A stretch of 5,764 bases of DNA from Acidobacteriota bacterium (GCA_028872975.1 JAGWNV010000178.1:1-5764); one strand, 5' to 3'; shown: positions 1-5,764, numbered from the stretch's first letter. Made by a program: numbers and translations. Notes: generated by a model not told the origin, from the sequence alone.

Positions 1-5
1 GCAGT

Positions 6-10
6 GGAGG
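6..10 (+). promoter_or_regulatory. Ribosome binding site that sets a GTG start
   Basis: GGAGG lies 7 bases before the GTG at 18. It supports that start for the 80-residue protein; the first ATG in the same region (position 4 onward, overlapping) opens a different frame. Confidence 0.6.
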
Positions 11-17
11 AACGGCT

Positions 18-260
18 GTGCCCGAACGCGCCCTCGCCGGCATCGTCTGGCGCCAACAGGACCCGACCGTCGTCGAGCTCGCCTACGAGGACGGCGGGAC
101 GGAGTCGGTGGCGGGGACGCACGCCGACGCCGTTCGGCTGGCGCGCGAGGCCGGGCTCCAGACGGCACCCTCGCCGCTCGGCACCACCCGCTGGGCCCGG
201 GGCGGACGACAGGTGTCCGGGAGGGAGCCGAAGCGCATCGGGCCCTGGCTCTCGGACTGA
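18..260 (+). CDS. Small hypothetical protein, 80 aa, complete
   Basis: I do not recognise this protein family. The start is a GTG at 18 with a clear ribosome binding site (GGAGG at 6-10, 7-base spacing), and the frame ends in TGA at 258-260, giving 80 residues. The first half (about residues 5-50) reads like a compact folded domain with a short strand (AGIVWRQ), an acidic strand-like stretch (TVVELAYEDGG) and a helix (HADAVRLAREAGL). The last 30 residues are rich in Arg, Gly and Pro and look disordered and basic. There is no signal peptide, membrane segment or metal-binding cysteine, so it is probably cytoplasmic. It converges on the oxidoreductase gene to its right with only 25 bases between the two stop codons, so it does not belong to that operon. 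The good ribosome binding site is the main reason to accept it; the function is unknown. Confidence 0.6.
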   Translation: MPERALAGIVWRQQDPTVVELAYEDGGTESVAGTHADAVRLAREAGLQTAPSPLGTTRWARGGRQVSGREPKRIGPWLSD

Positions 261-285
261 CGATCGCCTGACGCGCCACGCCTGC

Positions 286-1155
286 TCAGCGACCGGAGAA
301 GAGCACCTCGGCCATCTCGGCCAGGGCGGCGACGTGCTCGTCGACGGTCGTCAACCCGGCGTGCATGGTGTTGAGCGAGAGGTGGCTGGCCCCGGCGTCG
401 GCCCACCGCCGGGCGTGCTCGGCGATCTTGTCGTGGTCCCGGGTGCCGTACTCGAGCCGCCCCTCGAACTGGAAGCCGGACAGGTCGCGTCCGACCTCGG
501 CGGCGCCCTCCTCGATCGTTTCGAGGGCCTTCTCCAGGCCGCCGCCGGGGCGGACCATGGGGAACCACCCGTCGGCGATTCGTCCCACCCGGCGCAGGGC
601 GGCCGGGGCGTAGCCGCCGATCCAGACGGGGATGGGCCGCTGTGCGGGCAGCGGCGCCAGCCCGGCGGCGCGGATCTGGTGGAACCGGCCCTCGAAGGTC
701 ACGCTGCGCTGGATCCACAGGGCGCGCAGCACGGCCACCTGCTCCTCGAGGATGTCGCCACGAGCCTCGAAGGGCACGCCGAGGGCGTCGTATTCCACCT
801 TGTTCCACCCGATGCCGAGCCCGAGCCGCAGCCGGCCGCCCGACAGCAGGTCGACCTCGGCGGCCTGCTTGGCGAGAAGCGCCGTCTGGCGCTGTGGGCC
901 GATGAGGATCGAGGTGGCGAAAGCGAGGTCCGTGCAGCCGGCCAGGTAGGCGAACATGGTGAGGGGCTCGCGGAAGGGATCGTCGATGGTGTAGGGGCCG
1001 CCCAGGTCGCCCAGCACCTCCGTGTCGCCGCCGAGCACGTGGTCGTAGGCGGCCAGGTGGCGGTAGCCCAGCTCGTCGGCCGCCTGGCCGATGGCCCGTA
1101 CGGCGCCACTGTCGCCGCCCACTTCGGTCTGGGGGAAGATGACGCCGACGTCCAC
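286..1155 (-). CDS. LLM-class (luciferase-like) F420-dependent oxidoreductase
   Basis: This 289-residue protein belongs to the bacterial luciferase-like superfamily, TIM-barrel enzymes that in actinobacteria mostly use reduced or oxidised coenzyme F420 for hydride transfer in the cytoplasm. Visible family marks are the N-terminal strand DVGVIFPQTE (residues 2-11), AAYDHV (35-40) where the family often has a similar segment, the segment LSGGRLRLGLGIGW (104-117), PIPVWIGG (174-181) and RIADGW (192-197). The length is normal for the short TIGR03619-like subgroup. The start is GTG at 1155, only 5 bases after the stop of the epoxide hydrolase gene. No Shine-Dalgarno sequence precedes it, so translation is probably coupled to that gene. 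The substrate cannot be read from the sequence. FMN use instead of F420 is possible, because the two cofactor groups share the fold. Family assignment is firm; cofactor is likely; the reaction is unknown. Confidence 0.9.
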   Translation of the reverse strand: MDVGVIFPQTEVGGDSGAVRAIGQAADELGYRHLAAYDHVLGGDTEVLGDLGGPYTIDDPFREPLTMFAYLAGCTDLAFATSILIGPQRQTALLAKQAAEVDLLSGGRLRLGLGIGWNKVEYDALGVPFEARGDILEEQVAVLRALWIQRSVTFEGRFHQIRAAGLAPLPAQRPIPVWIGGYAPAALRRVGRIADGWFPMVRPGGGLEKALETIEEGAAEVGRDLSGFQFEGRLEYGTRDHDKIAEHARRWADAGASHLSLNTMHAGLTTVDEHVAALAEMAEVLFSGR

Positions 1156-1160
1156 GGCGG

Positions 1161-1973
1161 TCAGCGGGGGAGGAAGTCGAGCAGGAGCTGGTTGACCTGG
1201 TCCGGCGCCTCGAGCTGCATCCAGTGCCCGGGGCCTTCAAGGCGCTCGTACCGCCACGTCCCGGCCACGCTCTGGGCGGACTCGGTCATCTGCGCCTCGC
1301 CGAGGGCGAAGTCACCGGTGCTCCACACGCCCATGGTGGGCGCCTGCACCGGGGGGAGCTGCGTGGGCGGCCCGACCCAGGTCTCGGGGCCGAGGTTGGC
1401 CCGGTAGTAGTTCAGCCCCGGCGTGAGCGAGCCTCGGGCCTCGAGCTCGGCGATGACGGCCTCGGCGTCGGGGTGGCGCCCCCACCGCTTGAAGTTGAAC
1501 CAGTGGTTCTCCTGCAGCCACCGCTCGGCGATCCCGGGGAATTGGAAGAGGAGCATGTACCACGACTTCTGGTACTGCTCGAGGGTGCCGAAGAAGGTGG
1601 ACGGGAACCCGACCGACAGGACCACGAGATGGTCGACACTGTCGGGGGTGAGCGACCCGAGTCCCCAGGCCACCGCCGCGCCGAAGTCGTGGCCCACCAC
1701 ATGCGCCTTCGGCTCCCCGGCGTCGGCCAGGACGGCGAGGACGTCCCCGGCCACGAAGGCCAAGTGGTAGGCCTCGACCTCCCCGGGCTTGTCCGAGCCC
1801 CCGTAGCCGCGCAGGTCGGGGACGATCACCTTGAAGCCGGCCTCGGCGAGGGCCGGGACCTGGTGGCGCCACAACCGGCCGGAATCGGGGAAGCCGTGCA
1901 GCAGCACGACCGGCCGGCCCTCCCCGGTGACCTCGTAGTGGATCCCCACCCCATCGACCTCGACCCGTGCCAC
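1161..1973 (-). CDS. Alpha/beta-hydrolase, epoxide hydrolase type
   Basis: This 270-residue alpha/beta-hydrolase probably opens an epoxide to a vicinal diol. Every expected catalytic element is visible: the oxyanion-hole motif HGFPD (residues 26-30), DLRGYGGSDKP (53-63), the nucleophile motif GHDFG with Asp96, the acid Asp221 in STGDFALG, and the general base His250 in GPGHWMQ. Two cap-domain tyrosines line up with the epoxide-activating pair of mammalian soluble epoxide hydrolase (Tyr383 and Tyr466): Tyr139 in WYMLLFQFPG and Tyr190 in LNYYRAN. An Asp nucleophile together with both tyrosines favours epoxide hydrolase over esterase (Ser) or haloalkane dehalogenase (halide-binding Trp, no Tyr pair). 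There is no signal peptide, so it is cytoplasmic. The GTG start at 1973 is fixed by AGGAGG with 7-base spacing; the frame stays open far upstream, but that part is antisense-like shadow of the flavoprotein gene. It lies 35 bases after the flavoprotein and 5 before the F420 enzyme. The substrate is unknown. Confidence 0.92.
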   Translation of the reverse strand: MARVEVDGVGIHYEVTGEGRPVVLLHGFPDSGRLWRHQVPALAEAGFKVIVPDLRGYGGSDKPGEVEAYHLAFVAGDVLAVLADAGEPKAHVVGHDFGAAVAWGLGSLTPDSVDHLVVLSVGFPSTFFGTLEQYQKSWYMLLFQFPGIAERWLQENHWFNFKRWGRHPDAEAVIAELEARGSLTPGLNYYRANLGPETWVGPPTQLPPVQAPTMGVWSTGDFALGEAQMTESAQSVAGTWRYERLEGPGHWMQLEAPDQVNQLLLDFLPR

Positions 1974-1980
1974 TGCGTCT

Positions 1981-1986
1981 CCTCCT
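1981..1986 (-). promoter_or_regulatory. Ribosome binding site of the epoxide hydrolase gene
   Basis: On the minus strand AGGAGG sits 7 bases before the GTG at 1973. It decides the start, because the same frame remains open for more than 1.3 kb upstream. The 10-mer CGAGGAGGAG here is identical to the one before the flavoprotein gene. Confidence 0.8.
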
Positions 1987-2008
1987 CGTCGTCCCGGACC
2001 GGCCCCGC

Positions 2009-3424
2009 TCAGCCGTTGGCGAGGGCGACGAGCTCGTGGCGCGACGGCGCCGGCACCGGCCGCTCGCGCCAGTCGCCGCCGAGGGCCATCACCCGCGCCG
2101 CCACGGCGGGATCGGCCAGCACCTCGTCGAGGGGGTCGAGCACGAAGGCGGCGCGGATGGACGCCCGCAGGAGGTCCGCATCGGCCATGACCGCCGCCGA
2201 CAGGGCCTGCTCGAGCTCCCAGCGCCGGTCCTCCGGCTGGTAGGGGACGCCGGCGATCAGGCTGTCGATCTCCGCCAGGCGGTGGCGGTCCTGGAAGCGG
2301 GTCCACATGAACCAGGGCTCCACCACCTCGGCTGTGGTGGCGTGGAAGGCGGTGGCCAGCGCGTAGGGCTCGTCGCCCGCTCGGCGCATGCTGTCGCGCA
2401 GCGCCAGCCCCTGGAGCATCCCCACAGACGCCCCCCGGCCGAAGGACGGGTTGGAGCAGGCCCACGAGTCCCCGGCCGCCACGAGGCCGGTCACGATGGG
2501 TTCGCCGCCGGCCACCAGCGAGCGCCAGCGGTCCTCGATCTTCGTCATGGTGGCGACCCCGTCGTCGATCGCCTCGCCGTCGAGCCAGTGGGCCACGAGC
2601 GGCAGGGACCGCACGACCTTCTCGAAGCGGTCCGCCTCGCGGAGGCCGTAGAGCGCCTTGTCCTTGGCGCTGGCCGTCACCACCACGCTCCAGGTGCCGT
2701 TGTCGGCCGCCAGGGTGAGGCTGGAGATCGTCCCGAGGGGCTGCAGGCTCGGTCCCAGGGCGAAGGGAAGGGTGCCGTCGGCGGAGCGGTAGTGACGGCC
2801 GTAGTAGATGAACCCGGAGTCCTCGAGCTCCTCGTGCAGCGCGGGGAAGCCGGCGTCGGCCAGCCAGCGCGGCAGCGGGGAGCGCCGGCCCGCCATGTCC
2901 ACCACGAGGTCGCCGCGCACCTCCTCCCCGGTGTCGGTCCGCACGCCGGCGACGTGCGGCGTCCCCGCCCGGGCCTCCGGACCGGTCACGAGGCCGGTCA
3001 CCGCCACGCCCCTCCGGACGGTGAGGCCCGGTGTCGCCTCCGCCACCGAGGCCACCGCCATCTCCATGACGGGCCGCCGGCCGGTGAGGATCTCGAGATC
3101 GTCGTCCTCGGGGCGGGCCGGGCCCCGCATCTCCTCGGGGATGGCCAGGAGCACGTTGTGGCGCAGGCCGCCCGCCGCCTCGATGGCCTTCGCCACCCGG
3201 GGCAGCTCGGCGTCGACCACGGCCCGGTAGCGGCCGAGGAAGCTGTGGGGGAGGCGGAACTGGTTGACGCCCCGCCGCTCCCAGGTCCGCCATGCCGCCT
3301 CGCACCCGTCGGGCGGCGGTGCCGGGTCGCGCTCGAGCACCGTCACCCGGTGCCCGTCCTCGGCCAGGAGGACGGCGGTACCCAGGCCGACGACGCCGGC
3401 GCCCACGATCACCACGTCAGCCAC
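2009..3424 (-). CDS. FAD-dependent monooxygenase-like oxidoreductase
   Basis: This 471-residue protein is a flavoprotein with the fold of p-hydroxybenzoate hydroxylase, styrene monooxygenase and geranylgeranyl reductase relatives. Three FAD motifs are in the right order: the Rossmann motif VVIVGAGVVGLG (residues 4-15) followed by the ribose-binding acidic residue Glu31 in VTVLERD; the middle segment GDLVVDMAGRRSP (171-183); and AAGDSWACSNPSFGRGAS (316-333), the GD motif that contacts the FAD. The residues RGVNQFRLPH (51-60) near the N-terminus are typical of actinobacterial monooxygenases of this class. No membrane segment or signal peptide is seen. The likely job is oxygen insertion (hydroxylation or epoxidation) or, less likely, reduction of an isoprenoid double bond. 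The GTG start at 3424 is chosen because AGGAGG lies 7 bases upstream and the FAD motif begins at once; a longer open frame upstream is not coding. It is first in a cluster with an epoxide hydrolase and an F420 enzyme, which makes epoxidation attractive, but that is inference. The flavin partner or reductase is not in the window. Confidence 0.88.
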   Translation of the reverse strand: MADVVIVGAGVVGLGTAVLLAEDGHRVTVLERDPAPPPDGCEAAWRTWERRGVNQFRLPHSFLGRYRAVVDAELPRVAKAIEAAGGLRHNVLLAIPEEMRGPARPEDDDLEILTGRRPVMEMAVASVAEATPGLTVRRGVAVTGLVTGPEARAGTPHVAGVRTDTGEEVRGDLVVDMAGRRSPLPRWLADAGFPALHEELEDSGFIYYGRHYRSADGTLPFALGPSLQPLGTISSLTLAADNGTWSVVVTASAKDKALYGLREADRFEKVVRSLPLVAHWLDGEAIDDGVATMTKIEDRWRSLVAGGEPIVTGLVAAGDSWACSNPSFGRGASVGMLQGLALRDSMRRAGDEPYALATAFHATTAEVVEPWFMWTRFQDRHRLAEIDSLIAGVPYQPEDRRWELEQALSAAVMADADLLRASIRAAFVLDPLDEVLADPAVAARVMALGGDWRERPVPAPSRHELVALANG

Positions 3425-3431
3425 GGGTGCT

Positions 3432-3437
3432 CCTCCT
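3432..3437 (-). promoter_or_regulatory. Ribosome binding site of the flavoprotein gene
   Basis: On the minus strand AGGAGG lies 7 bases before the GTG at 3424. It rules out the longer reading of this frame, which runs open to about 4624 through the antisense of the lipoprotein gene. Confidence 0.8.
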
Positions 3438-3483
3438 CGTGCCGCCGTCCCCCGCCCGGCCCACGCAGGGTACCGCGCAGGGA

Positions 3484-3501
3484 CCCCACGAAGCGGTGGG
3501 G
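3484..3501. repeat. Perfect 6-bp inverted repeat in the divergent promoter region
   Basis: CCCCAC (3484-3489) and GTGGGG (3496-3501) are exact reverse complements around the 6-base spacer GAAGCG. The element lies between the candidate -10 boxes of the two directions, where an operator could control both. No T-run follows, so it does not look like an intrinsic terminator. Short GC-rich repeats arise by chance in DNA of this composition, so an operator role is only a suggestion. Confidence 0.35.
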
Positions 3502-3550
3502 GACGACGGGTAGAGTCCGCTGACCGCCCAGACTCGTCCAGGCACCGAAC

Positions 3551-5674
3551 ATGCGAACGCCGAGAAGGAGCGCCACTCGTCGCCGGGCCGCGTTCTTCGG
3601 GGCGTGGCTCGTCTGCGTGGCGGTCCTGGGCGCCTGCAGCCGGGGCCCGACTGCGCTCCTCAGCGCCGGGCGGGGGCCGGCACCGGGGTTCGCCTGCCAC
3701 TACGACGTCGGCACCGAGGCGTTCACCGGTGCCCACGGCACCGCTTCGGCCATCGGATGGGCGGGCAACGAGATCGGCGTGGTGACCTGCCTGGGGGGCG
3801 CCTTCTACGTCCAGGGGGCTGTCGACAAGGGCTTCGGGTTCGGCATCTACGACGGCGCACCGACCTCGTGGTCCGATCTCGACGGCTGGTTGCCGGCGCA
3901 GGTCACCGCGTTCTCGAGGGCGGGGGCGACGGTGACCATCACCGAGTTCGCCGACCGCGTCGTGGTCGGCGGGCACCCCTTCGTGGCCGTCTACTGTCGG
4001 GTCGCCGTCGACAACCCGACGGCCCGGCCGGTGGCGGCCGACCCCGACCCCTCCCCCGGCCTGGTCGTCCTGGCCCGGGCACCGGCCCTCGTCCCGGCCC
4101 ACGGGAAGGCGACCCACGACTACGTGGTCGCCGTCGACCGCTTCGGCGCCGGCTACGGGTGGCCGGCAGCCGGGGACCTGGCGGCGGCGGGCGGGTTCGA
4201 CGTGCACCTGGCGCACATGCGGGCGTTCTGGACCGCCCGGCTCGGCCGGATCGCCTCGCTGCGGCTTCCCGACGCCTCCCTCGTCGACGCCTACAGGAGC
4301 GGCTACGTCTACACGCAGATCGCCCGGAGCGGCGATCGCCTCGACACCGGCGTGAACGGCTACGACGCGCCGTTCAACCACGACGTCGTGGGCATCCTGG
4401 CCAATCTGTTCACCCAGGGCGACTTCGCCGACGCCCACCACCTGCTGGTGGCGGCGCGGGCGGTGATCGGCGCCCAGTACGACCAGTACCGCGACGGCAC
4501 CTGGACCTATCCCTGGCCGTGGGCCGTCTACCTGATGAAGACGGGGGACGCCGCCTTCGTGCGGGCCAACTTCTCCTCGGGGGGCGCCGGGCCGCCCGGT
4601 CCCAGCATCGAGCGGGCCGCCCATCAGATCGCCGCCGACCGCACCGGCCCAGGGGGGATCATGCGGGCGACCGACGACATCGACACGAACGGCTACTGGA
4701 CCGTCGACGACTTCGAGGCCCTCACCGGGCTCGCCGCCTACCGCTACATCGCCACGCGTCTCGGCGACACCGGCGAAGCGAGCTGGGCGCAGTCGGAGTA
4801 CCAGGCGCTATTGGCGGCGACGGACGACACCCTCGGACACACCGTGCAGGCCTTCGGCCTGGACTACCTCCCGTGCTCGATGCTCGAACCGAATTCGGCC
4901 AACCGGTGCAGCGATCCCGAGGACGCCAACTGGGCGGCCACCCTGCAATTCGGCAAGTGGGCCTGGGAGGCGCCGCTGCTCGGGACGCCGGCCACCGGTC
5001 TTGCGCCGTCGCTCATCGACCCCACCTACCGCTACGGCTTCGGCCGCCTCAAGGGGATCCTGCCCCCCGGCACCTTCGGCGGCTACCCCTCGGACTACTT
5101 CTCGACGGCCTACGACGCCGGCTACGGGGCCTGGGGCCTGGCCGGCTCGGCCTACCGCTCGCAGGGCATCGCCGGCTACGAGTTCATGATCCGGTCGACA
5201 CAGAGCGGGCCCTACTCGTGGTGGGAGAGCGCCGGGCCACCGGATCCCACCACGCCCTGGACGGGATCGCACCCCGGGGCCGGCCAGGGATCGTCCCCGC
5301 ACGCCTGGGGGATGGCCGAGGCGAACCAGGTGCTGCTCGACTCGCTGGCGGCCCAGTCGTCGGACGGCTCGCTGATCGTGGGCCGGGGGATCCCGGCCGG
5401 GTGGCTCTCGGCGGGCGAGTCGGTCTCGGTCGACAACTTCCCGACCATGGACGGCCGGCGGATCGGCCTCAGGATCTCGTCGTCGGGTGATGCCGTGACG
5501 CTGACGCTGCGCGGGCCGCGGGTCGGCCCGGTGCGCTTCGAGCCGCCCGCCTTCGTCGGCGACGTGGCGTCGTCGTCGGCCGGGACCGTGGACGAGACCG
5601 ACGGGATCGTGACCCTCGGGCCGTCGGTGTCGAGCGTCGTCGTGCAGCTCCGCAGTCCGCCGTCGTCGCAGTAG
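3551..5674 (+). CDS. Predicted lipoprotein, six-hairpin glycoside hydrolase-like
   Basis: This 707-residue protein starts with an arginine-rich n-region (residues 1-12), a hydrophobic stretch (13-28) and a lipobox LGAC with Cys29 as lipid anchor, so it is probably exported and held on the outer face of the membrane. Residues about 45-220 are rich in beta-strands. Residues about 225-600 look like an alpha/alpha toroid of the six-hairpin glycosidase type, with YDAPFNHDVVGIL (271-283), WTYPWPWAVYLMKTGD (318-333), GYWTVDDFEALTGL (381-394) and SPHAWGMAEANQVLLDSLA (582-600). A C-terminal beta domain follows (about 607-705). Candidate acidic catalytic residues are Asp278, Asp386, Asp387, Glu389 and Glu472, but I cannot assign a numbered glycoside hydrolase family or a substrate. 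Cys442 and Cys453 are close enough to form a disulfide, fitting an exported protein. The ATG at 3551 has only a weak ribosome binding site (CCAGG at 3538-3542) but gives a proper signal peptide. The next gene begins 9 bases after its stop. Export is well supported; the enzyme class is probable. Confidence 0.8.
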   Translation: MRTPRRSATRRRAAFFGAWLVCVAVLGACSRGPTALLSAGRGPAPGFACHYDVGTEAFTGAHGTASAIGWAGNEIGVVTCLGGAFYVQGAVDKGFGFGIYDGAPTSWSDLDGWLPAQVTAFSRAGATVTITEFADRVVVGGHPFVAVYCRVAVDNPTARPVAADPDPSPGLVVLARAPALVPAHGKATHDYVVAVDRFGAGYGWPAAGDLAAAGGFDVHLAHMRAFWTARLGRIASLRLPDASLVDAYRSGYVYTQIARSGDRLDTGVNGYDAPFNHDVVGILANLFTQGDFADAHHLLVAARAVIGAQYDQYRDGTWTYPWPWAVYLMKTGDAAFVRANFSSGGAGPPGPSIERAAHQIAADRTGPGGIMRATDDIDTNGYWTVDDFEALTGLAAYRYIATRLGDTGEASWAQSEYQALLAATDDTLGHTVQAFGLDYLPCSMLEPNSANRCSDPEDANWAATLQFGKWAWEAPLLGTPATGLAPSLIDPTYRYGFGRLKGILPPGTFGGYPSDYFSTAYDAGYGAWGLAGSAYRSQGIAGYEFMIRSTQSGPYSWWESAGPPDPTTPWTGSHPGAGQGSSPHAWGMAEANQVLLDSLAAQSSDGSLIVGRGIPAGWLSAGESVSVDNFPTMDGRRIGLRISSSGDAVTLTLRGPRVGPVRFEPPAFVGDVASSSAGTVDETDGIVTLGPSVSSVVVQLRSPPSSQ
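3587..3640 (+). other. Lipoprotein signal peptide hydrophobic core and lipobox
   Basis: Residues 13-30 of the 707-residue protein form the hydrophobic core ending in VLGACS. Cleavage before Cys29 by signal peptidase II is expected. The run of arginines before it resembles a strong positive n-region; the match to the twin-arginine consensus is imperfect, so Sec export is the simpler reading. Confidence 0.7.
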
Positions 5675-5683
5675 CCTCCGGCC

Positions 5684-5764
5684 ATGCGTCTCGGGATCCA
5701 CTTCGTCAACTTCGACTTCCCCGAAGGCCGTTCGATCGCCAGGACGGTGGCCGACACCGCCCGG
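5684..5764 (+). CDS. LLM-class F420-dependent oxidoreductase, N-terminal part only
   Basis: The frame opens with ATG at 5684 and is still open at the window end, giving 27 residues that begin MRLGIHFVNFDFPEG and continue into a helix (SIARTVADTAR). This opening (first barrel strand with the xGIHF pattern, then a loop and the first helix) is typical of luciferase-like F420-dependent oxidoreductases, in particular the TIGR03560-like group. It differs from the N-terminus of the minus-strand enzyme (DVGVIFPQTE), so the two belong to different subgroups. It starts 9 bases after the stop of the lipoprotein gene and has no Shine-Dalgarno sequence, so it is probably read from the same transcript by translational coupling. 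The core motifs lie outside the window; the family call rests on the N-terminus alone. Confidence 0.7.
   Translation, partial: MRLGIHFVNFDFPEGRSIARTVADTAR

Larger units (their letters stand above)
3425..3550. promoter_or_regulatory. Divergent intergenic region, likely two back-to-back promoters
   Basis: These 126 bases separate the starts of the minus-strand flavoprotein cluster and the plus-strand lipoprotein gene, so promoters for both directions should lie here. On the plus strand TAGAGT (3511-3516) fits a sigma-70-type -10 box and would give a leader of roughly 28 bases. On the minus strand TACCCT (3472 to 3467) is a weaker candidate. Neither has a convincing -35 box, so both are tentative. 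The region also holds a perfect inverted repeat (3484-3501) and a 7-base direct repeat CGCAGGG (3464-3470 and 3476-3482, 12-base period). Confidence 0.45.

Noticed and set aside
261..285. Bidirectional terminator between the convergent stops at 260 and 286
   Set aside because: The 25 bases show only a short CGATCG palindrome, with no stable stem and no T-run.
4..1407. A 467-residue open frame on the plus strand across the F420 enzyme and part of the hydrolase
   Set aside because: It is antisense to two genes with clear family motifs, has low-complexity Gly/Arg/Pro/His-rich content and no domain; long chance frames are expected at this GC content.
1161..1973. Haloalkane dehalogenase or carboxylesterase
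   Set aside because: The nucleophile is Asp rather than Ser, the oxyanion motif is HGFP, and both epoxide-activating cap tyrosines are present, which favours epoxide hydrolase.
1974..3305. N-terminal extension of the epoxide hydrolase (possible fusion protein)
   Set aside because: The extension is the flavoprotein gene read out of frame, is Arg/Gly/Pro-rich, and a strong ribosome binding site marks GTG 1973 as the start.
2009..3424. Flavin-dependent tryptophan halogenase
   Set aside because: The FAD motifs fit the wider fold, but I do not find the WxWxIP motif or the expected halogenase lysine context.
1967..3523. A 518-residue plus-strand frame covering the flavoprotein gene
   Set aside because: It mirrors the codon structure of the opposite strand, is rich in His, Gly and Arg, and shows no motif, while the minus-strand reading has three FAD motifs.
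3425..4624. N-terminal extension of the flavoprotein by 400 residues
   Set aside because: It is antisense to the lipoprotein gene, low in complexity, and the FAD motif starts right after GTG 3424, which has its own ribosome binding site.
3604..5490. A 628-residue plus-strand frame overlapping the lipoprotein gene
   Set aside because: It is an out-of-frame shadow made almost wholly of Arg, Gly, Pro and Leu, against a competing frame with signal peptide and domain-like composition.
1..5764. tRNA, rRNA, CRISPR array, insertion sequence or phage gene
   Set aside because: No repeat-spacer pattern, no terminal inverted repeats with a transposase, and no RNA gene signature was seen; coding sequence fills almost the whole window.

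Overview
This is a very GC-rich, gene-dense window. Several starts are GTG, spacers are short, and two genes encode luciferase-like (LLM class) oxidoreductases of the kind that usually use coenzyme F420. Together these point to a high-GC actinobacterium, possibly from an environmental lineage such as Acidimicrobiia; the exact taxon cannot be fixed from sequence alone. I see no RNA genes, mobile elements, CRISPR arrays or phage genes, and no stretch over 300 bases lacks a gene.

Layout. Positions 18-260 (+) hold a small unrecognised protein of 80 residues. It converges on a three-gene minus-strand cluster that is read from right to left: an FAD-dependent monooxygenase-like flavoprotein (3424 to 2009), an alpha/beta-hydrolase with the full residue set of an epoxide hydrolase (1973 to 1161), and an LLM-class F420-dependent oxidoreductase (1155 to 286). 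The spacers are 35 and 5 bases, so co-transcription is likely. A 126-base divergent intergenic region (3425-3550) separates this cluster from a plus-strand lipoprotein of 707 residues (3551-5674), which looks like a six-hairpin (alpha/alpha toroid) glycoside hydrolase. Nine bases after it, a second LLM-class oxidoreductase starts at 5684 and runs off the window end.

How the genes may work together. The minus-strand cluster resembles a small oxidative cassette: a flavin monooxygenase could epoxidise or hydroxylate an unsaturated substrate, the hydrolase could open an epoxide to a diol, and the F420 enzyme could carry out a further redox step. The order, spacing and catalytic residues are seen; the pathway and substrate are inferred. 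The lipoprotein would act outside the membrane, probably on a carbohydrate, and its link to the minus-strand cluster is only the shared intergenic region.
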